The notes under the pieces were generated by a model. That model was not told the origin of the DNA. It searched no databases and saw only the letters and a list, made by a program, of their open reading frames with translations. 64,000 bases of DNA. It comes from HRBIN16 sp049969495 (lineage in GTDB: Bacteria > Armatimonadota > HRBIN16). The position numbers and the translations under genes were made by a program. This document shows positions 1-9,574 of the stretch, in pieces (positions within the stretch are counted from its first letter, which is position 1; every line of letters begins with the position of its first letter). The stretch is taken from positions 3,287 to 67,286 of the forward strand of contig JBMFOT010000007.1 in NCBI GenBank assembly GCA_049969495.1, in the 5' to 3' direction.

Positions 1-2
1 AA

Positions 3-224
3 GCCCTGCGCCAGTGGCTTGATGAGCAGATGAGTGAGGCGGCGCACGAGGCTGCAGCCCTGCTGTGGCGATGCGAACAACCCGCCCAACAGGGGTGGAA
101 GTTATTCGCGGAAGGGCTCCCGATGCTGAACGGGATTACTCCTGGTGTCCCACACGGTGATGAAACTCTGGTGCTCCCTAATGTGTTTGGCAGAATTTGC
201 GTAGGGCAGACTGATACTCCCTAA
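3..224 (+). CDS. C-terminal end of a truncated unknown gene
   Basis: The third frame is open from the first bases of the window to a TAA at 222-224, so this is probably the last 73 codons of a gene that starts outside. The tail is rich in Trp, Leu and Glu early on and ends in a segment resembling GITPGVPHGDETLVLPN. An internal ATG at 30 exists but has no ribosome binding site. I do not recognise the family. It lies 62 bases upstream of the heparinase-like gene on the same strand and may belong to the same transcript. Confidence 0.45.
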   Translation, partial: ALRQWLDEQMSEAAHEAAALLWRCEQPAQQGWKLFAEGLPMLNGITPGVPHGDETLVLPNVFGRICVGQTDTP

Positions 225-286
225 TCCCCCCAAAGCAGGAACCCTCCCCATCTCCCGCCAAACTTTACCTCACGAGGAGGCTTCCT

Positions 287-3200
287 ATGCGTGTACTCAT
301 TCTGTTCACCGTGCTGTGTATCGGCATCACGCTGGGAAAGGCGGATAGCATGCCCAAAAAGAGCGTTGCCCTGTTCACACCTGAAGAGATACAGCGTGCG
401 CGTCACCGTCTGGCGAACGAGGAGCCGGCGCGTCAGGCGGTGCAGGACATCCTGCAGATGGCAGAGCGATGGGCGCAGTGCAGTGATGACTACCTGCGCG
501 AGACCATCCCCCCGCCGCAGGTTCCTCGCGCGTTCAACATCAGCTTCTCCGGGTGCCCCGTGTGCGGTAGAGAAACCTTTAAATACGGCAACTACGGCTT
601 CGAAACACCGCTGGAGAAACCGTGGAAGGTCATCTGTCCGAACTGCAAGAGCGAGTTCCCATCCAACGACTTCGGCGCGTTCCTGAAAAGCGGGATGAGC
701 GACCGCTCCCTGCTCACAGGCGACTATCCCGACGACGGCTGGGGCTGGAAGAAGCCCGGCGAGGAGAAGAAATACTGGTTCGTTGCCTACTACTGCCACT
801 GGCACTGGATGCGCCACATCATCCCAGCGGTGCACAATCTGGCGCGGGCATACCTGCTAACCGGAGACCGACGCTACGCGCACAAGGCGCTGGTGATGCT
901 CTGCCGTATCGCCGACTACTATCCCGATATGGACCACAACAAGCAGTCGCGCTACGCCACCGAGTTCTTACCCTCCTACACCGGCAAAATCGTCAACGCC
1001 ATCTGGGAGACAGGCGTGGCGACGAACCTCGCGGAGGCGGTGGATTTTGTCTGGGATGCCATCGACGAGGATGCGGAGCTGCACAGGTCGTTGGGCAAGG
1101 ACGCCGACGCCATCCGCCAGCATCTCTACCGCAACCTGCTAATGGAATTCGTCAAAGCCTTCAAGGAGTACCGTATTTCCGGTAACTATGGGATGCACCA
1201 GAAGACGCTGCTCACCACCGCCATTGTCTCCCAGGACCCGGAGCTGCTGAAGTGGTCAACCGATTACCTGCTGCACAACACGGGCGACCGCTACACACAC
1301 GAGGGGTTACAGTTCGCGCTCGCTAACCTCTTCTTCCGCGAGGGGATGGGGCACGAATCCGCGCCCGGATACCATTTCCTCTGGAATCAGGAGGTGGCAC
1401 GCATCTGTGACACCCTGCAACGCGTAGGGGTGAATCTGTTCGAGCACCCGATGGTTCGTCGATTGTTCTACTATCCGTTCGAGATGAGTGCAGCAAAGGG
1501 GTTTACGCCCACCATCGGCGATTCGGGCAGTGTGGAGAGCTCGCGTATCGACTTGCCCGCGTGGATGGCGGAAATCGCCTACCGCCAGTATGGCGACCCG
1601 TTGTTCTATCCTTTCCTCCCCAAGCCGCAGGGCAACGCCGAACGCGCCTACACAGGGTTCGCCGACCTGTTCCTGCCGGCGTTCCCGCAGGCGCCCTCTG
1701 CCCAGCCCGACACCTCACCCTACGAGCGCTCGCGCCTGCTGGGCGATTATGGACTGGCAATTCTGCGCGGGGGAGAGGGCGAGAACCAGCGTGCGCTCAC
1801 CCTGTACTACGGCTGGGCAGGCGGTGGACACGGGCATTACGACCGGCTCAATATCGAACTGTTCGCCTTTGGCAAAAAGTTACTGCCCGACCTCGGCTAT
1901 CCGCAGTTTGCCGCCGACGACCCCGAGCCGCCCGGCTGGACGACGCACACCGTCAGCCACTGTACGGTGATGATCGACGCACAGCGACAGGCGAATTTGG
2001 CAAGGGGACGCCTGCATCGCTTCGCGCAATCACAGTGGGTACGACTCGTGGACGCCTCCGCCGAGAGCGTCTATCCCGATAGGGCGTCCCTCTACCGCCG
2101 ACAAACAGCCATGATAGACCTGCCGGGCGACGATGCCTTCTATGTGGTGGACGTGTTTCACGTGCGGGGCGGCAAACAGCATCATTACTCCCTGCACCTG
2201 CCGACGGCGGAGGTTCTGTACAGGGGCGTAGCGTTTCCCGAACCGCGCCCCGGTACGCTCGCGGGCGAGAACGTGCCCTTTGGCACGATGTACGACGACC
2301 CCCAGCGTGCGAACGCCACTTCAGGCTTTGACGGGTATACGGGTAGCGGCTTCGCCTTCCTCACCGAACCGCAGGAGACGCAAAGCGACCGTCCCTGGCT
2401 GGCAAGCTGGCGTCAGGGCGACACCCGCCTGCGCATCCACTGGCTGCCCACACAACCCATGCGCTTTATCGCCTGCAACGGCTATCCCAAGGGTAACCGC
2501 GCCAACCCACCGCTCAAATACCTGATTGCCCACACGCAGGCGGAAGGAGCAGAACCTCTACGCACCACCTTCGTCACGGTGATCGAGGCGTCGCGAAGCA
2601 CGCCACCCATCCGCAGGGTGCGCCTGCTTCCGCTTTCGTCAGCCGGTGCAGACGCTGTGGCGATAGAGATAGTCCATCGGCACGGACGCGATGTGGTTTT
2701 GCTTTCCCTCACGCCGGAGAAGCGGGTGGAGTTGCCGGACGGTACCACCTGTGGAGCGGTTTTCGCGGTGATGCGTTATGATAGCGAAGGCGAACTCCGA
2801 CAGGCGTTCGTGAGCGGTGGCGAGGTTGTTCATCGCGACCGGAAGCTACAGGCACACGACCTACGGGGAACCGTTACAGAGGTGTTGCCAGACAACCACG
2901 AGGTAGTGGTTCACCTGCAAGCCAACGTCACCGCGGAGACACTGCAACACCGCGCGGTGCTGTTCCGTGCGGGAGAGCATCAGGCGGACTACCAGATCCT
3001 CCGCGCCCGGCGCGAGGGCAACCGGTGGAGGCTGTGGCTGGGCGATTACGAGTTCCTGCGCGGCAGGGCGCTGGTCGGCGAGATCGACGAGGCACAGCGT
3101 GTCGTCCGCACGCCCACCGTGCTGGCTCTGGATGCGGTGGCACCCGTGCAGGGCATGGCGGTCAGCAACGAGGCGCGTACCGTCTGGTGGAGGTTGCGGT

Positions 3201-3355
3201 CCACCCGCCGGGGCGAGATACTGCTGGAAGGAGACGCTCCCCTCGCCTCGCTGCGGACAGATTCCGACGGCGACGGTCGCGCCGTGCTGCTCATCTGGGA
3301 CATCGGTACGGGCGACAGCGTGCTTATCCCGGCTCAGGCGGAAGTCGCTCGCTAG
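287..3355 (+). CDS. Secreted heparinase II/III-family polysaccharide lyase-like protein
   Basis: A 1,022-residue protein with an N-terminal Sec signal (MRVLILFTVLCIGITLGKA) and an excellent GAGGAGG ribosome binding site six bases before the ATG. Residues about 85-130 carry two Cys pairs (CPVCG and CPNC), a zinc-knuckle arrangement seen in some heparinase II/III-like proteins. An all-helical toroid follows (HWMRHIIPAVHNLARAYLLT, NYGMHQK, GMGHESAPGYH). The Heparinase_II_III beta-sandwich starts near residue 480, and the GGHGHYDRLN segment at about 512-521 carries the conserved His/Tyr of the active-site region. About 180 C-terminal residues form an extra beta-rich domain. The family cleaves acidic polysaccharides (heparan, alginate, ulvan-like) by beta-elimination; the substrate cannot be read from sequence. 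The mannosidase downstream suggests a glycan-degradation locus. Confidence 0.85.
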   Translation: MRVLILFTVLCIGITLGKADSMPKKSVALFTPEEIQRARHRLANEEPARQAVQDILQMAERWAQCSDDYLRETIPPPQVPRAFNISFSGCPVCGRETFKYGNYGFETPLEKPWKVICPNCKSEFPSNDFGAFLKSGMSDRSLLTGDYPDDGWGWKKPGEEKKYWFVAYYCHWHWMRHIIPAVHNLARAYLLTGDRRYAHKALVMLCRIADYYPDMDHNKQSRYATEFLPSYTGKIVNAIWETGVATNLAEAVDFVWDAIDEDAELHRSLGKDADAIRQHLYRNLLMEFVKAFKEYRISGNYGMHQKTLLTTAIVSQDPELLKWSTDYLLHNTGDRYTHEGLQFALANLFFREGMGHESAPGYHFLWNQEVARICDTLQRVGVNLFEHPMVRRLFYYPFEMSAAKGFTPTIGDSGSVESSRIDLPAWMAEIAYRQYGDPLFYPFLPKPQGNAERAYTGFADLFLPAFPQAPSAQPDTSPYERSRLLGDYGLAILRGGEGENQRALTLYYGWAGGGHGHYDRLNIELFAFGKKLLPDLGYPQFAADDPEPPGWTTHTVSHCTVMIDAQRQANLARGRLHRFAQSQWVRLVDASAESVYPDRASLYRRQTAMIDLPGDDAFYVVDVFHVRGGKQHHYSLHLPTAEVLYRGVAFPEPRPGTLAGENVPFGTMYDDPQRANATSGFDGYTGSGFAFLTEPQETQSDRPWLASWRQGDTRLRIHWLPTQPMRFIACNGYPKGNRANPPLKYLIAHTQAEGAEPLRTTFVTVIEASRSTPPIRRVRLLPLSSAGADAVAIEIVHRHGRDVVLLSLTPEKRVELPDGTTCGAVFAVMRYDSEGELRQAFVSGGEVVHRDRKLQAHDLRGTVTEVLPDNHEVVVHLQANVTAETLQHRAVLFRAGEHQADYQILRARREGNRWRLWLGDYEFLRGRALVGEIDEAQRVVRTPTVLALDAVAPVQGMAVSNEARTVWWRLRSTRRGEILLEGDAPLASLRTDSDGDGRAVLLIWDIGTGDSVLIPAQAEVAR

Positions 3356-3558
3356 GGGAATAGCCCCTGCAACGCCTTGCCAAACCTCCCCACAAAGGTT
3401 CTCACTGTGTATAGACGCAGAGGGCGAGGGGAGGTTTCCAGCCGAGCGTTAGCGGAGCATCTCGGTTCTCATGGGCAGGAAGAGCACCCTTGTCAGGAGA
3501 AACTACCGGTACTGTCTCGGCAAACAACGCCAAGTACGGAGGTGACGAGAGGGCATCC

Positions 3559-6500
3559 ATGCTCAAGCATCCTGAACTCACTCTGGCGCGGGTGGAGCGT
3601 TTTATCCGCAACGACCTCCAGCCCCGCATCTGGGCACAACAGATACCCATGCAGGCGGCGGTGTACCGCCCTGAAGGCAAAATCTCCCCCGAAGACGCCC
3701 CACGACAAGCGTATGTGCCTGTGGAGCCGGGGTATACCTGGGGACCGATATGGAGCGATGCGTGGTTTCGCTTTACCGCTCTGGTTCCCCCCGAATGGCG
3801 CGGAGAAGCCATCTGTGCGCTGATAGACTGCGGAGCGGAGGCGGTGGTCTGGGTGGGAAACGACCCACGACAGGGCATCGACGGAAACCACCGCGAGTAT
3901 CTGGTCACCGAGTCGGCGCGGGGAGGCGAGGAAATCACCCTCTACGTGCAGGCAACAGGCATGAACCCGTATGTGAGCGTGGATGCCAAACCGGTAGAGC
4001 CTCCGCCAAACCCCTTCACCTTCCGTATGGCGAATCTGGCGGTGTGGCACCGCGACATCACTGCACTATACTTCGATATGCGCGTGGCGCTGGAGGTGCT
4101 AAAGGAACTGCCCGCGAACGAACCTCGCCGGGCGCAACTGCTGACCGCGCTGAACGCCGCCGTCAACGCCTTCGACCCCGACGACCGAAACAGCATCGCC
4201 CGCTGTCGCCAAATCGTTGCGCAGGTGTATAACAAGCCCGCTTGCCCCTCTGCGCACGAGATCAGCGCGATTGGACATGCCCATATCGATACCGCGTGGC
4301 TGTGGCCCCTCGAACGCACACAGCAGAAGTGCATTCATACCTTTGCCACCGCCCTGCGCCTGATGGACATGTATCCCGAATACAAGTTCATCTGCTCGCA
4401 GGCACAGCAGTATGCGTGGGTGAAGGAGCTGGCTCCGCGTCTGTACGAGCGCATCAAGCAGAAGGTGCGTGAGGGGCAGTGGGAAGTGGCTGGCTCGATG
4501 TGGGTGGAAGCGGATTGCAACATCACCGGCGGCGAGTCGCTGGTACGGCAGATTCTGTACGGCAAACGGTTCTGGATGCAGGAATTCGGTATCGAAACGG
4601 TAGACCTGTGGCTGCCGGACGTGTTCGGTTACGCGGCGTGCCTGCCGCAAATCCTGAAGAAGGCGGGCGTCCGCTATTTTATGACCCAGAAAATCAGCTG
4701 GAACCAGATGAACAAGTTCCCGCATCACACCTTCCTGTGGCAGGGCATCGACGGCACGCGCATCTTCACGCACTTTCCCCCCGCCGACACCTACAACGGC
4801 AACATGACACCGCGCGAACTGATGTACCACGTGCACAACTTCCGTGAGCACGACCGCGCCAGCCGCGCGCTCTACATTTACGGTTATGGCGACGGCGGAG
4901 GCGGTCCCACCGTGCAGATGCTGGAATACGCCCGACGCCTGCGCGACGTGGAGGGGATGCCGCGCGTGACGCTGGAGTTCGCCCGCGACTTCTTTGCAAA
5001 GGCGGAGGCAGAGGCCAAAGACCTGCCCGTGTGGGTAGGCGAGCTCTATCTGGAGCTGCATCGCGGAACCTACACCACGCAGGCACGCAATAAGCGACAC
5101 AACCGCAAGAGCGAGTTCCTGCTGCGCGAGGCGGAATTTCTCTCCTGCGTGCGCCCCGACGGGCTGAGCCGCTACCCGGCTCAGGAGCTCGAGCGCGCGT
5201 GGAAGCTGGTTCTGCTCAACCAGTTCCATGACATCATCCCCGGCTCATCGGTGAGCGAGGTGTATCGCGACTCCGAGCGCGACTATGCGCAGGTGCGGGA
5301 GATTGCAGAGCGAATCATCGACGACGCCCTGCACGCCATCGGTGAGCAGGTGAACACCGAAGGGATGCGGATGCCTGTGCTGGTGGTGCGCACAACGCCC
5401 CCCGCGCCTTCTACACAGGTGGTTGCAGTGGCCTTGCCTGACGGTGTTGCTCCACGTTCCGCGCTCTTTGACGAAACGGTGCTGCCCGTACAGGTGGTGG
5501 AGGATGGGAACGTCCGTGTCGCCCTGCTGGAAGACTGGTGCGCCTCGGAAGGGTATGCTTACACCGTGTACGACCTGCGTGAGGAACCTTGCGAGGAAGC
5601 CAATCCGTTTACCGTCTCCCCTTGCGTGCTGGACAACGGCATCCTGCGGATAGAGTTCGATGCGCGGGGGCTGATAGAACGCATTTACGACCGCGAGAAC
5701 GGGCGCGAGGTGCTTGCGCCCGGTGAGAGGGGCAATCAGCTACAGCTGTTCGAGGACAAGCCCCTCTACTGGGACGCGTGGGACATCGACGTCTTCTATC
5801 AGGAGAAAGGGCGCGTGATTACCGAACTGGACTCGGTAGAGGTGGTGGAGAGCGGGCCGGTTCGGGCAGCCATCCGCTTCACACGCCCCTTCGGCAACTC
5901 ACGCATCACCCAGACGGTGCAGCTGGCGAAGGGTAGTCGGCGCATCGATTTCGTGACCGAAGTGGACTGGTACGAGGAGCATAAACTGCTCAAGGTGGCT
6001 TTTCCTGTGGCGATTAACAGCCAGCGCGCGACTTACGAGATACAGTATGGTCATGTGGAGCGTCCAACACACTACAACACCAGCTGGGACATGGCGCGTT
6101 TCGAGGTCTCCGCGCAAAAGTGGGTAGACCTGAGCGAACACGGCTACGGCGTAGCGTTGCTCAACGACTGCAAGTACGGGCACGACGTGTTCGGTAACAC
6201 CCTGCGCCTCACCCTGCTGCGTGCGCCCAAAGCCCCCGACCCTGAGGCGGACATGGGACATCACCGCTTCACCTATTCGCTGTTTCCCCATGCGGGCACG
6301 CTGCAGGAGAGCGGGGTGATTGAAGAGGCATACTGGCTGAACTGCCCACCCAGAGCGACGATATTGCCTGCGGACCGGCACGGCAGCAGGAACACCGAAG
6401 AACAGTTCTTCTGGCTGAATCGTGACGGGGTGATCCTCGAATCGGTCAAAAAGGCGGAAGACGAAGAGGCAATTATCGTTCGGCTGTACGAAGCGTACAA

Positions 6501-6666
6501 CTCGCGCGGAGAGGTCACCGTGACCACCAGCCTGCCCGTGCGCGAGGCGGTGCTTTGTGACCTGTTGGAACGGGATACCCAGCCTCTGCAGGTGCAGGAC
6601 GGTTCCTTCACCATCACCGTTCAGCCCTTTGAGATAGTCACGGTGAAGCTGCGGTTGACAACGTGA
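3559..6666 (+). CDS. Alpha-mannosidase, glycoside hydrolase family 38
   Basis: The chosen ATG has GGAGGTGA at 3538-3545 ahead of it; an in-frame upstream ATG at 3490 would add 23 atypical residues. The 1,035-residue protein shows the GH38 plan: an N-terminal accessory domain of about 230 residues, the HAHIDTAWLW zinc/active-site motif near residue 239, SMWVEADCNITGGESL, the nucleophile Asp of WLPDVFGY near residue 354, a helical middle domain (FHDIIPGSSVSEVYRDSERDY) and a C-terminal beta-sandwich. GH38 enzymes remove alpha-mannose from glycans with retention of configuration, using zinc. No signal peptide is visible, so it probably works in the cytoplasm on imported oligosaccharides. It follows the secreted lyase by about 200 bases with no gene between. 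Confidence 0.93.
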   Translation: MLKHPELTLARVERFIRNDLQPRIWAQQIPMQAAVYRPEGKISPEDAPRQAYVPVEPGYTWGPIWSDAWFRFTALVPPEWRGEAICALIDCGAEAVVWVGNDPRQGIDGNHREYLVTESARGGEEITLYVQATGMNPYVSVDAKPVEPPPNPFTFRMANLAVWHRDITALYFDMRVALEVLKELPANEPRRAQLLTALNAAVNAFDPDDRNSIARCRQIVAQVYNKPACPSAHEISAIGHAHIDTAWLWPLERTQQKCIHTFATALRLMDMYPEYKFICSQAQQYAWVKELAPRLYERIKQKVREGQWEVAGSMWVEADCNITGGESLVRQILYGKRFWMQEFGIETVDLWLPDVFGYAACLPQILKKAGVRYFMTQKISWNQMNKFPHHTFLWQGIDGTRIFTHFPPADTYNGNMTPRELMYHVHNFREHDRASRALYIYGYGDGGGGPTVQMLEYARRLRDVEGMPRVTLEFARDFFAKAEAEAKDLPVWVGELYLELHRGTYTTQARNKRHNRKSEFLLREAEFLSCVRPDGLSRYPAQELERAWKLVLLNQFHDIIPGSSVSEVYRDSERDYAQVREIAERIIDDALHAIGEQVNTEGMRMPVLVVRTTPPAPSTQVVAVALPDGVAPRSALFDETVLPVQVVEDGNVRVALLEDWCASEGYAYTVYDLREEPCEEANPFTVSPCVLDNGILRIEFDARGLIERIYDRENGREVLAPGERGNQLQLFEDKPLYWDAWDIDVFYQEKGRVITELDSVEVVESGPVRAAIRFTRPFGNSRITQTVQLAKGSRRIDFVTEVDWYEEHKLLKVAFPVAINSQRATYEIQYGHVERPTHYNTSWDMARFEVSAQKWVDLSEHGYGVALLNDCKYGHDVFGNTLRLTLLRAPKAPDPEADMGHHRFTYSLFPHAGTLQESGVIEEAYWLNCPPRATILPADRHGSRNTEEQFFWLNRDGVILESVKKAEDEEAIIVRLYEAYNSRGEVTVTTSLPVREAVLCDLLERDTQPLQVQDGSFTITVQPFEIVTVKLRLTT

Positions 6667-6689
6667 ACCGTCTCATGCTACAGTGAGAG

Positions 6690-6705
6690 CCGGTATTCTT
6701 ACCGG
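6690..6705. other. Small inverted repeat after the mannosidase
   Basis: CCGGTA-TTCT-TACCGG forms a perfect 6-bp stem with a 4-base loop, 24 bases after the mannosidase stop and just before the lipoprotein's ribosome binding site. There is no T-run, so it is not a good intrinsic terminator. It could be an operator or have no function. Confidence 0.3.
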
Positions 6706-6734
6706 TAAATCCGGAGGGATGAGGTAAAACGAGC

Positions 6735-7466
6735 ATGGTAAAGAGGATGCGTGTGCTGGCTGGCGTTATTGCGGCAGGGTGGGCGGCGCTGGTTTTGAGT
6801 GGTTGCGGTGGCGGAGGCGCCGCTGCCCCCCCATCACAATATATCATCCTGACCAACGGCAAAGTGGTGACCGAACAGGGGGCAGGCGTTGTGATTATCA
6901 AAGCCGGAGAATCGCAGATACCAGGCGTGGGCTTTGACCAGGATGTGGTGATGGTGAGCCTTTACCAGGGAGATGGCTTTGTCAATCCTCGAACGGACAC
7001 TCCCCCCCCTTCCAGCTTTCTGCGCACTTTCCGCGTGAGCCGAGATGGCACTCTACTGGACGACCTGCAACTGCCCGAAGGGCGGTACACCGCCGTCGCG
7101 GAGAATATCCGTGTGGTACAGGACGGCAAGGAGTTCCGCAGTGCCCTCACCGCGTACGTGTTCGATGTGTTTGCAAAAGAAGGCACCCTGCGCACTACCT
7201 TGCCCACCAAGTTCGAGGCGAGGTTTCCCGCACTGGGGGCGGTCATTGAGAACTCGTATGTGGCGTTCCTGACCGACGTTGGAGCCACAGGAGGTACCTC
7301 CCGCCTGTTTGTGCAGCACGCCAACGGTACGGTGGATATGACACGCTCCTTTGTTGGGCAGACGGAAGCAGGCGTTCCGGTAGCAGCAGTCAGCTTCGAA
7401 GCAATACCCGGCGGACCTACTCTGGGCAACGTCTCCCGTCTGATATTGAAAGCGTTAAAGCCATGA
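6735..7466 (+). CDS. Lipoprotein of unknown function
   Basis: A 243-residue protein. A typical lipoprotein signal ends in the lipobox LSGC (Cys about residue 24), followed by a Gly-rich linker (GGGGAAAPP). GAGGT nine bases upstream supports the ATG. The mature part is predicted to be beta-rich: it includes LLDDLQLPEGRYTAVAENI, typical of an extracellular beta-sandwich, but I recognise no family. Its stop overlaps the next gene's ATG (ATGA at 7463-7466), so the two are probably translationally coupled and function together in the envelope. Confidence 0.75.
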   Translation: MVKRMRVLAGVIAAGWAALVLSGCGGGGAAAPPSQYIILTNGKVVTEQGAGVVIIKAGESQIPGVGFDQDVVMVSLYQGDGFVNPRTDTPPPSSFLRTFRVSRDGTLLDDLQLPEGRYTAVAENIRVVQDGKEFRSALTAYVFDVFAKEGTLRTTLPTKFEARFPALGAVIENSYVAFLTDVGATGGTSRLFVQHANGTVDMTRSFVGQTEAGVPVAAVSFEAIPGGPTLGNVSRLILKALKP

Positions 7467-8386
7467 ATCGTCCTCCGATACCGGTTGCGCTCAGGGAGTG
7501 CGCGAAAGGGAACCTATCCCCCTGTCCCCCTTCCCTGCGAGGGGAGGGGGAACGCCCCTCTCCCTGGGGGAGAGGGGTTGGAGGAGAGGTCTTACTCACG
7601 TCCCTTTACCTCCTTATGGCGCTGATATTCCTTCTTTCCACCGGTGCGTGGGCGCAGGAGACAAATCGTGTGCACCTCTGCACCACCTGGCGTGCCGCCG
7701 AGGCAGAGGGGCGCACTCTGTGGGTGAGCGAACAGTCGGTCGCCCTGCGGGTAGATAGCCGTACAGAGCTGCAGGTTGGCTGGCAGAAGATTGTGGCGAA
7801 AGGGCGCGTGCGCACTAATCGCTTTTCCACCTCCGCCCGGTGGTTTGGGGCAGAGTACTTGCTCCGAGACGAGGGCGACCGTCGACTGATGCTGTCGGTA
7901 CGCCGGCTGGAAGGCGGGGAAGGCGTTGCGGATGTGGCGGAGGGAGTTTTCACCTACGTGGCTCCGCGTGTGGATACGACCAGCCTGCTCTCTATCCGGC
8001 ACGACCGCGCGTGGACGACGACGTATCGCCTTTGCTACTCGCGCACGCACGCGGGCACGGAGTCGGCAGATACCGTTGGGCTGTCGGTCGGTGCGGTTTC
8101 CACGCGAGCAGCGCGCTGGCAGGTACAGCTGGACGGTGGCATCTACGTCGACCGTCACAGAGAGACTACCTATCGCCCTGTGCTGAGCGGAGCGGTCAGC
8201 TTCGCTCTGGGGCGTGGATTGCGGGCGCAGTTCGGAGCCACCTTCGCGCCGAGCGGCTTTCCCGTTGCAGGCACATCCATAGAAGGGCTGACCGCGTTTG
8301 TGCTGTATCGCCCGGGCGGTCTGGTGGAAGGTTGGCGTGACCGCCCGGCGGGTTACCTGAGCCTGCAGCTCGGCATGGAGAGATAG
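7463..8386 (+). CDS. Secreted/outer-membrane-like protein of unknown function; N-terminus encoded by a repeat
   Basis: From the ATGA overlap with the lipoprotein gene the frame runs 307 codons. Residues about 17-43 are encoded by a palindromic repeat (7511-7590). The real signal peptide (SLYLLMALIFLLSTGAWAQ) comes only afterwards, at about residues 47-65. An in-frame ATG at 7616 would leave a short signal but has no ribosome binding site. The mature region has many alternating hydrophobic/polar stretches (ARWQVQLDGGIYVDR, SGAVSFALGRGLRAQFGATF, GYLSLQLGMER), which suggests a beta-barrel or beta-sandwich. Likely exported. The repeat may have inserted between an old start and the signal peptide, or into the region between two genes. 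Function unknown. Confidence 0.6.
   Translation: MNRPPIPVALRECAKGNLSPCPPSLRGEGERPSPWGRGVGGEVLLTSLYLLMALIFLLSTGAWAQETNRVHLCTTWRAAEAEGRTLWVSEQSVALRVDSRTELQVGWQKIVAKGRVRTNRFSTSARWFGAEYLLRDEGDRRLMLSVRRLEGGEGVADVAEGVFTYVAPRVDTTSLLSIRHDRAWTTTYRLCYSRTHAGTESADTVGLSVGAVSTRAARWQVQLDGGIYVDRHRETTYRPVLSGAVSFALGRGLRAQFGATFAPSGFPVAGTSIEGLTAFVLYRPGGLVEGWRDRPAGYLSLQLGMER
7511..7590. repeat. Pyrimidine/purine palindromic repeat, copy 1
   Basis: The left arm AACCTATCCCCCTGTCCCCC and the C-rich CCCCTCTCCC / GGGGGAGAGGGG hairpin (7555-7577), with the GAGGAGAGGT right end, match the element at 53091-53187 in design and in the shared string CCCCCTTCCCTGCGA. It lies inside the open frame of the gene at 7463-8386 and keeps that frame open. 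Confidence 0.75.
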
Positions 8387-8394
8387 CAGGTGCG

Positions 8395-9063
8395 CTACTC
8401 CTCTTGCTCCTCTGCGAACACCTTGCGCAGCTGACGTTCGCTTTGCGCCGATACCAGCGCAATCACGCTATCGTTGGCTTCCAGCATAGTGTCGCCATGA
8501 GGCAACATAGCGTTTTCCTGTCGGATGATGCAAACAATGAGCGCGTCTGGGGGGAGGGGGAGGTCTTGAACACGCTTGCCCACCACCGGTGAGCGCGTGC
8601 TGAGTTCGATGTCCACAATCTCGATGTTGCCTCGCTTCAGCGCGGCAAGCGGGATCACTTCGCCCGCTTCGATCTCCTGCTCAATCAGGTGATAGATGAC
8701 GTTTGTGCTGCTGACGGTCGCGTCGATGCCCAGTTGCTGGAAGATGCTCTCGTTGCGCGGGTCGTTAATGCGCGCCACCGTACGGGGGACGTTGAAATAC
8801 CACTTCGCAATCTGGCTGATAATCAGGTTGTCCTCGTCGTCGCCGGTACAGGCGACCACGATGTCCGCGCGGTCCGCTCCCGCCTCGCGCATGGTGCGGA
8901 TTTCATCTCCTCGCCCGCGCATGACCGACTCGCCAAACTCATCGCGCAGCAGGTCACAGCGTCGCTTATCACGCTCGATCAGCAGCACCTCATGTCCGGC
9001 GTTCAGCAGCGTCTTCGCCAGATAGTAACCGACATTACCTGCACCGACTATGATAATGTACAT
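8395..9063 (-). CDS. TrkA-family RCK protein (potassium channel/transporter regulatory subunit)
   Basis: A 222-residue cytosolic protein. The N-terminal RCK_N Rossmann fold starts with MYIIIVGAGNVGYYLAKTL (GxGxxG, nucleotide binding) and has the acidic end of strand 2 (LLIERD). The ACTGDDEDN segment is typical of TrkA. A TrkA_C domain occupies about residues 140-218. Such subunits bind NAD(H)/ATP or c-di-AMP and gate Trk/Ktr potassium uptake. It follows the second RCK gene by 16 bases and shares its promoter. No TrkH/KtrB membrane subunit lies in this window. Confidence 0.9.
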   Translation of the reverse strand: MYIIIVGAGNVGYYLAKTLLNAGHEVLLIERDKRRCDLLRDEFGESVMRGRGDEIRTMREAGADRADIVVACTGDDEDNLIISQIAKWYFNVPRTVARINDPRNESIFQQLGIDATVSSTNVIYHLIEQEIEAGEVIPLAALKRGNIEIVDIELSTRSPVVGKRVQDLPLPPDALIVCIIRQENAMLPHGDTMLEANDSVIALVSAQSERQLRKVFAEEQEE

Positions 9064-9079
9064 CGCGCAGCTACCTCAC

Positions 9080-9532
9080 TCAATCTTTCAGTTCCGGGGG
9101 AACGACGTTGTACTCTTCTACCGAACCCAGCGGGCGGTCGTAAGCGAGGTCACGAATCATCGCCGAGCCGATAAGGCTATAACATATCGTGTAGATACCC
9201 CGCTCCCGATAGGCTTCTGCCCGAATGGGGTCGTTCACTTTGGCGATCACCTTTGGCACGCGAAACCGGTCCTTGGCGATTTGAGCCGCCATCAGGTTAC
9301 GGTTGTCGCCTTCGGTGAGGGCGACGAACATATCCGCCTGTTCGATGCCCGCTTTTTTCAGAACGTCCTCGTCCAGCCCGTTCCCGGTGATGACCGCACC
9401 GGTGAACTTCCCCCCCAAACGCTCCAGCGAGTCGTTGTTCCACTCAATGAGAGTTACCCGGTGCCCTTCCGCTGCCATAATGCGTGCCAGTGCTGCACCG
9501 GTACGCCCACACCCCAGGATGACTATTCTCAT
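9080..9532 (-). CDS. TrkA-N (RCK) domain protein, short form
   Basis: The 150-residue reading starting MRIVILGCGRTGAALARIM is chosen: it begins exactly where the Rossmann fold should, and a strong promoter (9575-9603) ends too close to allow the longer frame that extends to 9631. Residues 1-120 form an RCK_N domain with GCGRTG and an acidic residue after strand 2 (LIEWN). There is almost no TrkA_C domain, so it is shorter than its partner. Paired single-RCK genes are known in other bacteria, where the two form a mixed gating ring; that role here is an inference. Confidence 0.85.
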   Translation of the reverse strand: MRIVILGCGRTGAALARIMAAEGHRVTLIEWNNDSLERLGGKFTGAVITGNGLDEDVLKKAGIEQADMFVALTEGDNRNLMAAQIAKDRFRVPKVIAKVNDPIRAEAYRERGIYTICYSLIGSAMIRDLAYDRPLGSVEEYNVVPPELKD

Positions 9533-9574
9533 CTGTAGCCTTTGCCTCTGCTTTGCGTAGTGATGCCGGACTTC

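Noticed and set aside
4099..5229. Long minus-strand frame opposite the mannosidase
   Set aside because: It covers the conserved GH38 core and has no family features.
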